From the NCBI RefSeq assembly GCF_030269325.1, contig NZ_BSTD01000006.1, positions 248,001 through 312,000 on the forward strand: a DNA stretch of 64,000 nucleotides, in the 5' to 3' direction. This document shows, in pieces, positions 28,702 to 36,140 of the stretch. Origin of the DNA: Amycolatopsis sp. NBRC 101858 (GTDB taxonomy: Bacteria; Actinomycetota; Actinomycetes; Mycobacteriales; Pseudonocardiaceae). Every line of letters begins with the position of its first letter. Position 1 is the stretch's first letter. A program made the translations under genes and the position numbers. The notes under the pieces were generated by a model. The model was not told the DNA's origin, searched no databases, and saw only the letters and a list, made by a program, of their open reading frames with translations.

Positions 28702-29936
28702 GCTCCACCACCGCGGAGGGGGCGACGAAGAAGAGCGGCGGAGGCCTCGCCGGTCTTCAGCGCTTCGGCCGTAGCCTCATGCTTCCCATCGCCACGCTCC
28801 CTGCGGCGGGCATCCTGCTGCGGTTCGGGCAGGACGACATGCTCGGCAAGGACGGGCTGGGCTGGAACAAGGTCGCCTCGGTCCTCGCGGCCGCGGGTGG
28901 CACGCTGTTCAACTGGCTGCCGCTGCTGTTCGCGGTCGGTATCGCGGTCGGCTTCGCCAAGAAGGGCGATGGTTCGACCGGTGTCGCCGCGGTCGTCGGC
29001 TTCTTCGTCTTCACCGCCGTCATCCAGGTCTTCGCCCCCCTGAGCGAGGTACCGAAGTACAAGGCCGGATCCACCGAGCTGGCGCCGATCAACTGGCCCT
29101 ACTCGGTGCTCGCCGGTGTCGTCGTCGGTATCGTCGCCGCCCTGCTGTGGCAGCGCTACCACCGCATCAAGCTGCCCGCCTACCTGGCGTTCTTCGGCGG
29201 CCGCCGGTTCGTCCCGATCATCACGGCCCTGGTGCTGCTGGTCCTCGGCGTGATCTTCGGCCTGCTGTTCAAGTACGTCAACACGGGCATCGAGCACGTC
29301 GGCGACGCGGTCACCTCGTCCCCGATCGTCGGTGGCGGCATCTACGGCGCGCTGAACCGCCTGCTCATCCCGGTCGGTCTGCACCAGCTGCTGAACGTGC
29401 CGGTGTGGTTCATCTTCGACGGTGGTGACATCAACAACTTCATCGCCGGCAAGACGTCCGCGGGTGCGTTCACCACGGGCTTCTTCCCGATCTTCATGTT
29501 CGCGCTGCCCGCCGCGGCCCTGGCCATCTGGCAGACCGCGCGTCCGGCGCAGAAGAAGATCGTCGGCGGTGTGATGATCTCCGCGGCGCTGACCTCGTTC
29601 ATCACCGGTGTCACCGAGCCGATCGAGTTCTCGTTCATGTTCGTCGCGTGGCCGCTGTACCTCTTCCACGCGATCATGACCGGCACCTCGCTGGCGATCT
29701 GCAACGCGCTGGGCATCCACCAGAGCTTCAACTTCTCCGCGGGCGGCATCGACTTCCTGCTGAACCTGGGTGCCCCGGCCGCGCAGAAGCCGTGGCTGCT
29801 GGTGCCGATCGGCCTGGTCTACGCGGTGATCTACTACGTCGTGTTCCGGTTCGCCATCACCAAGTGGAACCTGCGCACGCCGGGCCGCGAGGACGACTCG
29901 ATCCAGTCGGACCTCGAGGCCACCGCCGCGAAGTAA
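28698..29936 (+). CDS. nagE2: PTS GlcNAc permease EIIC
   Basis: Membrane channel component of the PTS, moving GlcNAc (or glucose) with concomitant phosphorylation. The 412-residue protein has around ten hydrophobic segments and the EIIC-Glc family signatures RSLMLPIATLPAAGILLRFG, the substrate-site region ITGVTEPIEFSFMFVAW and the GIHQSFNFSAGGIDF segment. No EIIB domain is fused; it is supplied by the separate divergent gene. ATG 28698 overlaps the dasR stop, and GGAGG lies 6 nt upstream. HPr follows 38 bp later. Confidence 0.92.
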   Translation: MSSTTAEGATKKSGGGLAGLQRFGRSLMLPIATLPAAGILLRFGQDDMLGKDGLGWNKVASVLAAAGGTLFNWLPLLFAVGIAVGFAKKGDGSTGVAAVVGFFVFTAVIQVFAPLSEVPKYKAGSTELAPINWPYSVLAGVVVGIVAALLWQRYHRIKLPAYLAFFGGRRFVPIITALVLLVLGVIFGLLFKYVNTGIEHVGDAVTSSPIVGGGIYGALNRLLIPVGLHQLLNVPVWFIFDGGDINNFIAGKTSAGAFTTGFFPIFMFALPAAALAIWQTARPAQKKIVGGVMISAALTSFITGVTEPIEFSFMFVAWPLYLFHAIMTGTSLAICNALGIHQSFNFSAGGIDFLLNLGAPAAQKPWLLVPIGLVYAVIYYVVFRFAITKWNLRTPGREDDSIQSDLEATAAK

Positions 29937-29974
29937 CATCACAACCGACGTAAACCCCTAGGGAGAGGACGAAC

Positions 29975-30241
29975 ATGCCGGAGAAACGCGTCGCCGTGGC
30001 GAGCAAGGTGGGCCTGCACGCCAGGCCGGCCGCGCTGGTGGCGAAGGCGGCCGCGGCGCAACCCGTCGCGGTGCAGATCGCGAAGGCCGGCGGGAGCCCG
30101 GTGGCCGCCGGCAGCGTGCTCAACCTGATGACGCTCGCCGCCGGGTACGGCGACGAGGTCGTCATCAGCGCCGAGGGAGAGGGCGCCGAGGAGGCCGTGG
30201 AAGCGGTCGCCCAGCTGGTCGCCACCGATCTCGACGCCTGA
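29975..30241 (+). CDS. ptsH: Phosphocarrier protein HPr
   Basis: General PTS phosphocarrier. The 88-residue protein has the active-site His15 in KVGLHARPAALV and a Ser in GSVLNLMTLAAGYGDEV at the regulatory Ser46-like position. ATG 29975 is preceded by GGGAGAGGA. It closes dasR-nagE2-ptsH; Enzyme I (ptsI) is not in the window. Confidence 0.94.
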   Translation: MPEKRVAVASKVGLHARPAALVAKAAAAQPVAVQIAKAGGSPVAAGSVLNLMTLAAGYGDEVVISAEGEGAEEAVEAVAQLVATDLDA

Positions 30242-30253
30242 GGCAGAACACCC

Positions 30254-30302
30254 CGCGAAGGCCTTCGCACCGGTCCCCGACACCGGTGCGGAGGCCTTCG
30301 CG
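30254..30302 (+). terminator. Terminator after ptsH
   Basis: A 21-bp inverted repeat (CGCGAAGGCCTTCGCACCGG... / ...CCGGTGCGGAGGCCTTCGCG) with one wobble position and a 7-nt loop lies 12 bp after the ptsH stop, followed by GCGTTTCG. Very stable; probably ends the dasR-nagE2-ptsH transcript. Confidence 0.85.
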
Positions 30303-30322
30303 GCGTTTCGTAGGGTGGACGC

Positions 30323-31138
30323 ATGGACAGCGTGCGCCTGATCGACGAGTGGCCGGTGGACAACGCCGCGACGGCCGTGGTGTCCGCGGACGGGAGCGTC
30401 GTGGGCCGCCACGGCGACCCCGCGCGGAAGTTCCGGCTGGCCTCGGTCAGCAAGCCGCTGACCGCCTACGCCGCGCTCATCGCGATCGAAGAGGGCGTCG
30501 TCGAGCTCGACACCCCGGCCGGCCCCGAGGGCTCGACCGTGCGGCACCTGCTGGCCCACACCTCGGGCCTCGCCTTCGACGCGCACAAGGCCATGGCCGA
30601 GCCCGGCACGCGGCGGCTCTACTCCAACGCCGGGTTCGAACAGCTGGCCGACGTCCTGGCCGAGCACTCCGGCATCCCGTTCGCGCAGTACCAGGCCGAA
30701 GCGCTGTTCACCCCGCTGGGCATGACGAGCACGACGCTCGACGGCTCGCCCGCGTCCGGCGCGGTGTCCACTGTGGACGACCTGGTCGCGTTCGCCGCCG
30801 AGCTGCAGGCACCCAAGCTGCTCGACCCCGCCACCGTCGCCGAGGCGACGAACGTCGTCTTCCCCGGCCTGTCCGGGGTGCTGCCCGGGTTCGGGCACCA
30901 GAAGCCCAACGACTGGGGCCTGGGCTTCGAGATCCGCGACCACAAGAGCCCGCACTGGACCGGCGCGCACAGCTCGCCGCGCACGTTCGGGCACTTCGGC
31001 CAGTCCGGCACGTTCCTCTGGGTCGACCCGGACGCGGGCGCGGCCTGCGTCGCGCTGACCGACCGCGCGTTCGGCCCGTGGGCCGCCGAGGTCTGGCCGC
31101 GCTACACCGACGCCGTCCTGGCGGAATTGAGCGCGTGA
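30323..31138 (+). CDS. Beta-lactamase-related serine hydrolase
   Basis: A 271-residue cytoplasmic-looking member of the class C beta-lactamase/esterase superfamily. The catalytic S-x-x-K is SVSK (in RLASVSKPLTAYAAL), the Y-x-N is YSN (LYSNAGFEQLADVL), and HFGQSGTFLWVDP matches the third box. Absence of a signal peptide and the short length suggest an esterase/peptidase rather than a resistance enzyme. It ends with a GTGA overlap into the next hydrolase gene, so the two are coupled. Confidence 0.85.
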   Translation: MDSVRLIDEWPVDNAATAVVSADGSVVGRHGDPARKFRLASVSKPLTAYAALIAIEEGVVELDTPAGPEGSTVRHLLAHTSGLAFDAHKAMAEPGTRRLYSNAGFEQLADVLAEHSGIPFAQYQAEALFTPLGMTSTTLDGSPASGAVSTVDDLVAFAAELQAPKLLDPATVAEATNVVFPGLSGVLPGFGHQKPNDWGLGFEIRDHKSPHWTGAHSSPRTFGHFGQSGTFLWVDPDAGAACVALTDRAFGPWAAEVWPRYTDAVLAELSA

Positions 31139-32619
31139 AGCCGCTCCTCGCCGCGCTGCTGCTCCTGCTCGCCGCCTGCAGCGCGCCCCAGGCCGCCCCC
31201 ACTCCCCCGGCGTCCTCGGCGGCCGCCCCCGAAGCCCCGCCCGCGCTGGGCACCAACGGCGCCGCCGTGCCCGCGCTGCGCTGGGCGCCGTGCCACGGGA
31301 AGTACCAGTGCGCGGCCGCGTCCGTGCCGCTGAGCTACCGCGAGCCGAAGGGCACCGCGATCACGCTCTCGGTGATCCGGCTGCCGGCGGGCGACCCGGG
31401 CCGTCGGCTCGGCTCGCTGTTCTTCAACTTCGGCGGCCCGGGCACGGACGGCGTCGGCGAGCTGACGCGGTTCGCCGACCGCTACCCCGCCGAGCTGAAG
31501 GCCCGCTTCGACCTGGTGAGCTTCGACCCGCGCGGGATCGGCGGGTCCGCGCCGATCAGCTGTCCCGGCGCCGACCACGCGCCCGGGCCGGGCTCACCGC
31601 TGCGGCAGCCGGACGCGTTCTTCGCGGCGAGCGCGGCGCCCGGGAAGGCGTGCGCGGCCGGGTCGGGCGCGCTGCTGAGCCACCTGTCGACGGCGAACGT
31701 GGCGCGCGACCTGGAGCTGCTGCGCCAGGCCGTCGGCGACGCCGCGCTGAACTTCTACGGCTACTCCTACGGCACCTACCTGGGCGGCACGTACGCGAAC
31801 CTGTTCCCGGACAAGGTCCGCGCGATGACCCTCGACGGCACGCTCGACCTGGTCGCGAACGCCACCGGGAAGCCGGGGCAGGAGAAGCAGCCGGTCGACG
31901 TCCGCGCCGACGTCGCCGGGGCGCAGCAGCAGGAGCTGGACCAGTTCTTCGCGGTGTGCGCCGCGGCCGGGCCGAAGTGCGCCTTCTCCGGCGGTGACCC
32001 GAAGGCGAAGTTCGCCGGGGTCTTCGCGCGGGCGTCGCGCACCACGGGCGTGGGCTCGCTGATGAAGACGGTCGACAGCGCGCTGTACCAGTCCGGCCGG
32101 TGGAAGCGGCTCGCCCAGACCCTTTCCGCGATGCCGTCGGATTCCGGCGCCGCTTCGCCGGTACTCGACCCGTACGTGCCGACGCACTCCCCCGGGTTTC
32201 TGGCGGTCCAATGCGTCGACAGCGACAACCCGTCGTCGCCGGCGGACTACGCGGCGCTGGCGGCCCGGGAAAGCGCGCGTCAGCCCTACTTCGGGCTGGG
32301 CTCGGTGTTCTCGATGGCCCAGTGCGTCGGCTGGCCCGCGCACGACGAGGACCGGTACACGGGCCCGTGGAACCGGGCGCGGAAGAACCCGATCCTCGTG
32401 CTGAACAACCGGTTCGACCCGGCAACACCGCTGCACAACGCGCAGGCGACGGCGGCCGAGCTGGGCGACGGGCGGGTGCTGGTCGTCGACGGGTACGGCC
32501 ACACTTCACTGGACGCGCCGAGCGCCTGCGCCGCGACAGCCGTCGTCAAGTACCTGACCGACCTGAGCGCGCCGGCCGAGGGCACGACCTGCGCACCGGA
32601 CGCGGTCCCGTTCTCGTGA
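31135..32619 (+). CDS. Secreted alpha/beta hydrolase lipoprotein (tripeptidyl aminopeptidase-like)
   Basis: A 494-residue exported hydrolase. The lipobox is LLAAC at about residue 15, followed by an Ala/Pro-rich linker. The alpha/beta-hydrolase core has oxyanion FFNFGGPGTDGVGEL, the nucleophile elbow GYSYGTYLGG, the acidic residue in LNNRFDPATPLHNA and the histidine in DGYGHTSLDAPSAC. The C-terminal block is the TAP-like region found in Streptomyces/mycobacterial peptidases (CaeA/SlpD-like). GTG 31135 overlaps the preceding gene's stop. Likely acts at the cell surface on peptides. Confidence 0.88.
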   Translation: MKPLLAALLLLLAACSAPQAAPTPPASSAAAPEAPPALGTNGAAVPALRWAPCHGKYQCAAASVPLSYREPKGTAITLSVIRLPAGDPGRRLGSLFFNFGGPGTDGVGELTRFADRYPAELKARFDLVSFDPRGIGGSAPISCPGADHAPGPGSPLRQPDAFFAASAAPGKACAAGSGALLSHLSTANVARDLELLRQAVGDAALNFYGYSYGTYLGGTYANLFPDKVRAMTLDGTLDLVANATGKPGQEKQPVDVRADVAGAQQQELDQFFAVCAAAGPKCAFSGGDPKAKFAGVFARASRTTGVGSLMKTVDSALYQSGRWKRLAQTLSAMPSDSGAASPVLDPYVPTHSPGFLAVQCVDSDNPSSPADYAALAARESARQPYFGLGSVFSMAQCVGWPAHDEDRYTGPWNRARKNPILVLNNRFDPATPLHNAQATAAELGDGRVLVVDGYGHTSLDAPSACAATAVVKYLTDLSAPAEGTTCAPDAVPFS

Positions 32620-32749
32620 GCGGGAAACCGGGTTCTGGCACTGTTTCTCACTCACGACCCGCACGGGCGGGTCGTTCAGCCGAACGGACGCCCTGAGCAG
32701 GGTCTTTGGACCCTGCCCGGCACGAAGCGCGGGTGGTGTCATGGTTCTC

Positions 32750-32803
32750 GTGCGGGCCCGCCGCCGGGCCGGTGCGGGGACCTCGGGCCCCGGCGGGCCG
32801 CAC
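32750..32803. terminator. Hairpin between convergent genes
   Basis: An imperfect long inverted repeat pairs 32750-32770 with 32786-32803 (GTGCGGGCCCGCCG against CGGCGGGCCGCAC, with short bulges). It lies in the 189-bp gap between convergent genes and probably serves as a bidirectional terminator. Confidence 0.6.
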
Positions 32804-32808
32804 GCCAG

Positions 32809-33741
32809 CTACTCCATGAGCCGGATCGGCTCCCCCGCCTGGTAGGCGGCGATGTCCTCGACGGCGTCGCCGTAGAAGATCTCGTAGGTCTCCCGGGCGA
32901 CGAACCCGAGGTGCGGCGTCAGCACAGCATTGTCCAGCGTCCTCAGTGGATGGTCGGCCGGGAACGGCTCGACGTCGTAGACGTCCAGCGCCGCCGCCCG
33001 GATCTCCTTGCGCCGCAAGGCGTCCACCAGCGCGGCCTCGTCGACGATCGGGCCGCGCGAGGTGTTCACCAGCAACGCGGACGGCTTCATCGCGGCGAGC
33101 TCGGCCGCGCCGACCAGGCCACGGGTGCGCCCGCTGAGCACCAGGTGGATCGACAGCACGTCCGAGCGGGCGAACAGCTCCTCTTTGGACACCGCCGTGA
33201 CGCCGTGCGGATCGGCCTTCTCCTGCGTCAGGTTCTGGCTCCAGGCAATGGTTTCCATGCCGAAGACCTGCCCGATCTTCGCCGCGCCGGCCCCGAGCCG
33301 GCCGAGGCCGAGCAGGCCGAACATCTTGCCGTGCAGCATGGTCCCGACGGTCGTCTGCCAGCCGCCTTCGCGCATGTTCCGGAACTCCTGCGGCAGGTTC
33401 CGCGCCGCGGCGAGGATCAGCGCCCAGGTGTGCTCGGCGGTGGGCTCGCCGAGGTACCCGGTCCGGGACACGACGACGCCGTTGCGGCGCGCGGCCGGGA
33501 CGTCGATGGCCGCGTTGCGAGGACCGGTGCTGACCAGCAGTTTCAGGTCCGGCAGCCGGTCGAGCACCTCGGCGGGGAACCGGGTCCGCTCGCGCATCGC
33601 GACGATCGCTTCGAAGCCCTGGAGCTGCGCCACGACGTCGGTGAGGGGCTCGGTGAAGACCGTGATGTCGGCTTTGAGCGAGTCCCAGTCACCGAAGGTC
33701 AGGGCGACGTCCTGGTAGTCGTCGAGAATCGCGATCCGCAT
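32809..33741 (-). CDS. D-2-hydroxyacid dehydrogenase family protein
   Basis: A 310-residue NAD(P)-dependent dehydrogenase of the D-isomer 2-hydroxyacid family. The Rossmann glycine motif is GLLGLGRLGAGAAKIG; the catalytic triad is visible as Arg in LLVNTSRGPIVDE, Glu in VYDVEPFPADHP and His in VLTPHLGFVARE. Substrate is unknown; actinobacterial relatives are often annotated broadly as phosphoglycerate-dehydrogenase-like, but length and context do not support SerA. ATG 33741. The next gene upstream ends 4 bp away on the same strand. Confidence 0.9.
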   Translation of the reverse strand: MRIAILDDYQDVALTFGDWDSLKADITVFTEPLTDVVAQLQGFEAIVAMRERTRFPAEVLDRLPDLKLLVSTGPRNAAIDVPAARRNGVVVSRTGYLGEPTAEHTWALILAAARNLPQEFRNMREGGWQTTVGTMLHGKMFGLLGLGRLGAGAAKIGQVFGMETIAWSQNLTQEKADPHGVTAVSKEELFARSDVLSIHLVLSGRTRGLVGAAELAAMKPSALLVNTSRGPIVDEAALVDALRRKEIRAAALDVYDVEPFPADHPLRTLDNAVLTPHLGFVARETYEIFYGDAVEDIAAYQAGEPIRLME

Positions 33742-33745
33742 GATC

Positions 33746-34939
33746 TCACCGTAGTGGCACCAGGACGTCCACGCGGACCAGGTGGTGGTCGGAGGCGTCG
33801 TTCAGCCGGGCCAGCTCGTCCGACGGCACCGGCCAGAACACCTCCGCGTGCCACGGCAGCAGGCCCTTCGACGGCAGCACGTAGTCCGTCCGGAGGTTGC
33901 CCGGCGCGACGTCGTTGAAGTCGCCCGTGTCGAAGAACGGGTCGCTCTTCTGGCCCACGTTCGCACCGCCCTGGGCCTGGGACGCCAGCACCGCGCCGCG
34001 GCTGCCCGGGTGCGTCTGGATCACCCGGCGCGCGTTCAGCAGCTGCTCGATCGCACCCGGCACGCTGTCGCCGTCCAGCGGGTCCGAATTGTTGTCGCCC
34101 GCCACGACGAACCGCTCCGAGGCGCTCAGGCCGCCTCGGTGGCCGCGGTCGTCGTAGATGTAGCCGGCCTTGCCCGGCGTCACGTAGTCGGCCCAGAAGC
34201 GGATCTCGTCGTGGTTGCGGGTGCCGTTGCGGTCCTCCGGGCCGTCGAAGCTCGGCGGCGTCGGGTGCGAAACCAGGAAGTGGACGGTCGAGCGGCCGAT
34301 CTTCAGCGGCAGATCCCAGTGCGACTTCGACGACAGCCGCAGCACGTTCAGCTCGGCCGGGCTGTACCAGTCGTGCGGCGCCGGCGTGGCCGGGTCGTCC
34401 GGGAGCAGCGCGCCCGGCATGTCCTTCCACAAGAACTTCTGGAACGTCCGGACGTGCGCGAGGTCGATCGGGAACTTCGACAGCACCAGCAGCCCGTACT
34501 GGCCCTCGAACGTGCCGAAGCCCTGCGCGTCGTTGCCGAGGCCGACCGTGCCGTCGCGGTCGAGGTCGAAGCCCGTCGGCACGCCCGTGTTGACCGGCGC
34601 GGTGTAGGCGTACGGGTAGTCGATCGGCTTCGCGCCGTGCTGGCCGACCGCCAGGTAGTTCTTCCGGAACAGGTCCGCGGCCTTGTTGCCCGGCACGTAG
34701 TCGAACTCGTTGATCAGCTGGACGTCGGCGCGGTTGCGCTGGACGACCTCGGCGACCTCCTGGGCCTGGGCGTTGCCCGGCGTCGAGAGGTCCGTCACCA
34801 GCTGCCCGGCGGCCGCCCGGTTCAGCGATGCGTTGAAGGTCGCGAAGCGGACGTTGGTCCCGAAGCTCGCGGAAGCGGTCGCGGGCACGAAGAGGGCGAC
34901 GAGCGCGGCGGCCGTCAGCCCGGCGGCGATGCGTTTCAC
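33746..34939 (-). CDS. Secreted endonuclease/exonuclease/phosphatase family protein
   Basis: A 397-residue exported EEP-fold protein. A signal peptide (VKRIAAGLTAAALVALFVPATASA) precedes the core, which begins VRFATFNASLNRA and has the family blocks QLINEFDYVPG, HFLVSHPTPPSFDGPEDRNG, FVVAGDNNSDPLDGDS and a C-terminal SDHHLVRVDV (the SDH catalytic motif). Such proteins cleave phosphodiesters in nucleic acids or phospholipids. GTG 34939 is chosen because GGGAGG is 7 nt upstream; an in-frame extension would run through the operator region. It is divergent from the membrane protein/TetR pair. Confidence 0.87.
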   Translation of the reverse strand: MKRIAAGLTAAALVALFVPATASASFGTNVRFATFNASLNRAAAGQLVTDLSTPGNAQAQEVAEVVQRNRADVQLINEFDYVPGNKAADLFRKNYLAVGQHGAKPIDYPYAYTAPVNTGVPTGFDLDRDGTVGLGNDAQGFGTFEGQYGLLVLSKFPIDLAHVRTFQKFLWKDMPGALLPDDPATPAPHDWYSPAELNVLRLSSKSHWDLPLKIGRSTVHFLVSHPTPPSFDGPEDRNGTRNHDEIRFWADYVTPGKAGYIYDDRGHRGGLSASERFVVAGDNNSDPLDGDSVPGAIEQLLNARRVIQTHPGSRGAVLASQAQGGANVGQKSDPFFDTGDFNDVAPGNLRTDYVLPSKGLLPWHAEVFWPVPSDELARLNDASDHHLVRVDVLVPLR

Positions 34940-34973
34940 GGTGGTACCTCCCGGTCGGTGTGACCCTACCCTC

Positions 34974-35021
34974 TTGAACGTGTTCAAAAAGCGCGCTACC
35001 GTCCTTCTTGAACACGTTCAA
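34974..35021. promoter_or_regulatory. Twin TTGAAC palindromes between divergent genes
   Basis: TTGAACGTGTTCAA (34974-34987) and TTGAACACGTTCAA (35008-35021) are 14-bp palindromes and exact reverse complements of each other, centred 34 bp apart. On the plus strand the first provides a -35 TTGAAC, with TACCGT as -10 after a 17-nt spacer; the second covers the likely start site. On the minus strand TTGAAC of the second site stands 17 nt from TAGCGC. Best read as operators of the TetR protein encoded two genes away, controlling both directions. Confidence 0.75.
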
Positions 35022-35035
35022 AACAAGGAGGAACC

Positions 35036-35455
35036 ATGGATCGCATAGTCGTCGCCTACGCCCTCTACCTGCTGATCAGCATCCCGTTGACGGTGCTCGT
35101 CGCCCGGACGCTGAGCCGGCACGGCCGCACCTTCCTCACCGAGGTCTTCGCCGACAGCCCCGGGCTCGCCAACGCCGTCAACCAGCTGCTGGTCGTCGGC
35201 TTCTACCTGGTCAGCCTCGGCTTCGTGACGCTCTTCCTGACCAGCCACGCCGAGGTGCCCACCGCGCGGGAGGTCTTCGAGCTGCTCTCGGTGAAGGTCG
35301 GCACCGTCGCGCTGATCCTCGGCGGGATGCACCTGGTCAACGTGCTGGTCTTCAACGCCATCCGCCGCCACCACCTGGCCCCGAAGCAGGCACCGCGACC
35401 GGCCCCGCTGCCCTACGCCGGCGTGCCGCAGGCGCCGCCCTTCCCCGCGCCCTGA
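35036..35455 (+). CDS. Small membrane protein cotranscribed with a TetR regulator
   Basis: A 139-residue protein with three hydrophobic helices (about 5-25, 48-68 and 85-107) and a Pro-rich tail (APKQAPRPAPLPYAGVPQAP). No known family recognised; possibly an envelope protein. AAGGAGGAACC precedes ATG 35036, and the leader from the predicted start site is only about 27 nt. It is followed 1 bp later by the TetR gene, so the two form an operon under the twin palindromes. Confidence 0.78.
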   Translation: MDRIVVAYALYLLISIPLTVLVARTLSRHGRTFLTEVFADSPGLANAVNQLLVVGFYLVSLGFVTLFLTSHAEVPTAREVFELLSVKVGTVALILGGMHLVNVLVFNAIRRHHLAPKQAPRPAPLPYAGVPQAPPFPAP

Positions 35456-35456
35456 C

Positions 35457-36140
35457 GTGCCCGGCGCTAACGTGCCGCACGTGGCCAAGAGCGAGGAAAC
35501 GCGGTCCCTGATCGTCACGACCGCGATGCGGCTGTTCACCGAGAACGGCTACGACCGCACGACGATGCGCGCGATCGCCGCCGGAGCGGGTGTCTCCGTC
35601 GGGAACGCCTACTACTACTTCTCGTCGAAAGAACAGCTCATCCAGGGTTTCTACGACGAGATCGCGAGACAGCACCTCGACAAGGCCCGCGCCCGGATCG
35701 GCGGCGAGACCGCCTTCGCCGCCCGCCTGAAGACCGTGCTCCTGTGCTGGCTGGACATCGCCGAGCCCTACCAGCGCTTCGGCACGCAGTTCTTCGTCAA
35801 CGCGGCCGACCCGGAGTCGCCGCTGAGCCCGTTCAGCGACGACTCCTCGGCCGCCCGCGAAGCCTCGATCGGCCTCATGCGCGAGGTCGTCGACGGCTCC
35901 GACGTCAAGCTCGACCCGGAGCTGCGCGCCCAGCTGCCCGAGCTGCTCTGGCTCTACCAGATGGGCGTGGTGCTGTTCTGGGTCCACGACCGCTCGGCCG
36001 GGCAGAAGCGCAGCCGGATGCTGGTCGAGCGCAGCGTCCCGCTGATCGCCCGGCTGGCCGCGCTCTCCCGGCTGCGGGTGTTCCGCCCGGTCAGCCGGGA
36101 GATCGTCGACCTCATCCGGGATCTGGCTAAGAAGGACTGA
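35457..36140 (+). CDS. TetR/AcrR-family transcriptional regulator
   Basis: A 227-residue regulator. The N-terminal HTH is typical (SLIVTTAMRLFTENGYDRTT; MRAIAAGAGVSVGNAYYYF; SSKEQLIQGFYDE). The C-terminal domain is larger and helical, ending VSREIVDLIRDLAKKD. The start is uncertain: GTG 35457 gives the full frame, but GTG 35472 or 35481 is also possible, and none has a clear ribosome binding site, so translation probably depends on the upstream gene. It likely binds the TTGAAC palindromes at 34974-35021. Its 3' end overlaps the convergent gene by 14 bp. Confidence 0.88.
   Translation: MPGANVPHVAKSEETRSLIVTTAMRLFTENGYDRTTMRAIAAGAGVSVGNAYYYFSSKEQLIQGFYDEIARQHLDKARARIGGETAFAARLKTVLLCWLDIAEPYQRFGTQFFVNAADPESPLSPFSDDSSAAREASIGLMREVVDGSDVKLDPELRAQLPELLWLYQMGVVLFWVHDRSAGQKRSRMLVERSVPLIARLAALSRLRVFRPVSREIVDLIRDLAKKD

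Noticed and set aside
28683..29942. Minus-strand 419-codon frame antisense to the EIIC gene
   Set aside because: Charged low-complexity shadow of nagE2 with no homology-like features.
34974..35021. TTGAAC palindromes as LexA boxes
   Set aside because: The GAAC and GTTC halves are 2 nt apart, not 4, so they do not fit the SOS box; they fit a TetR operator better.
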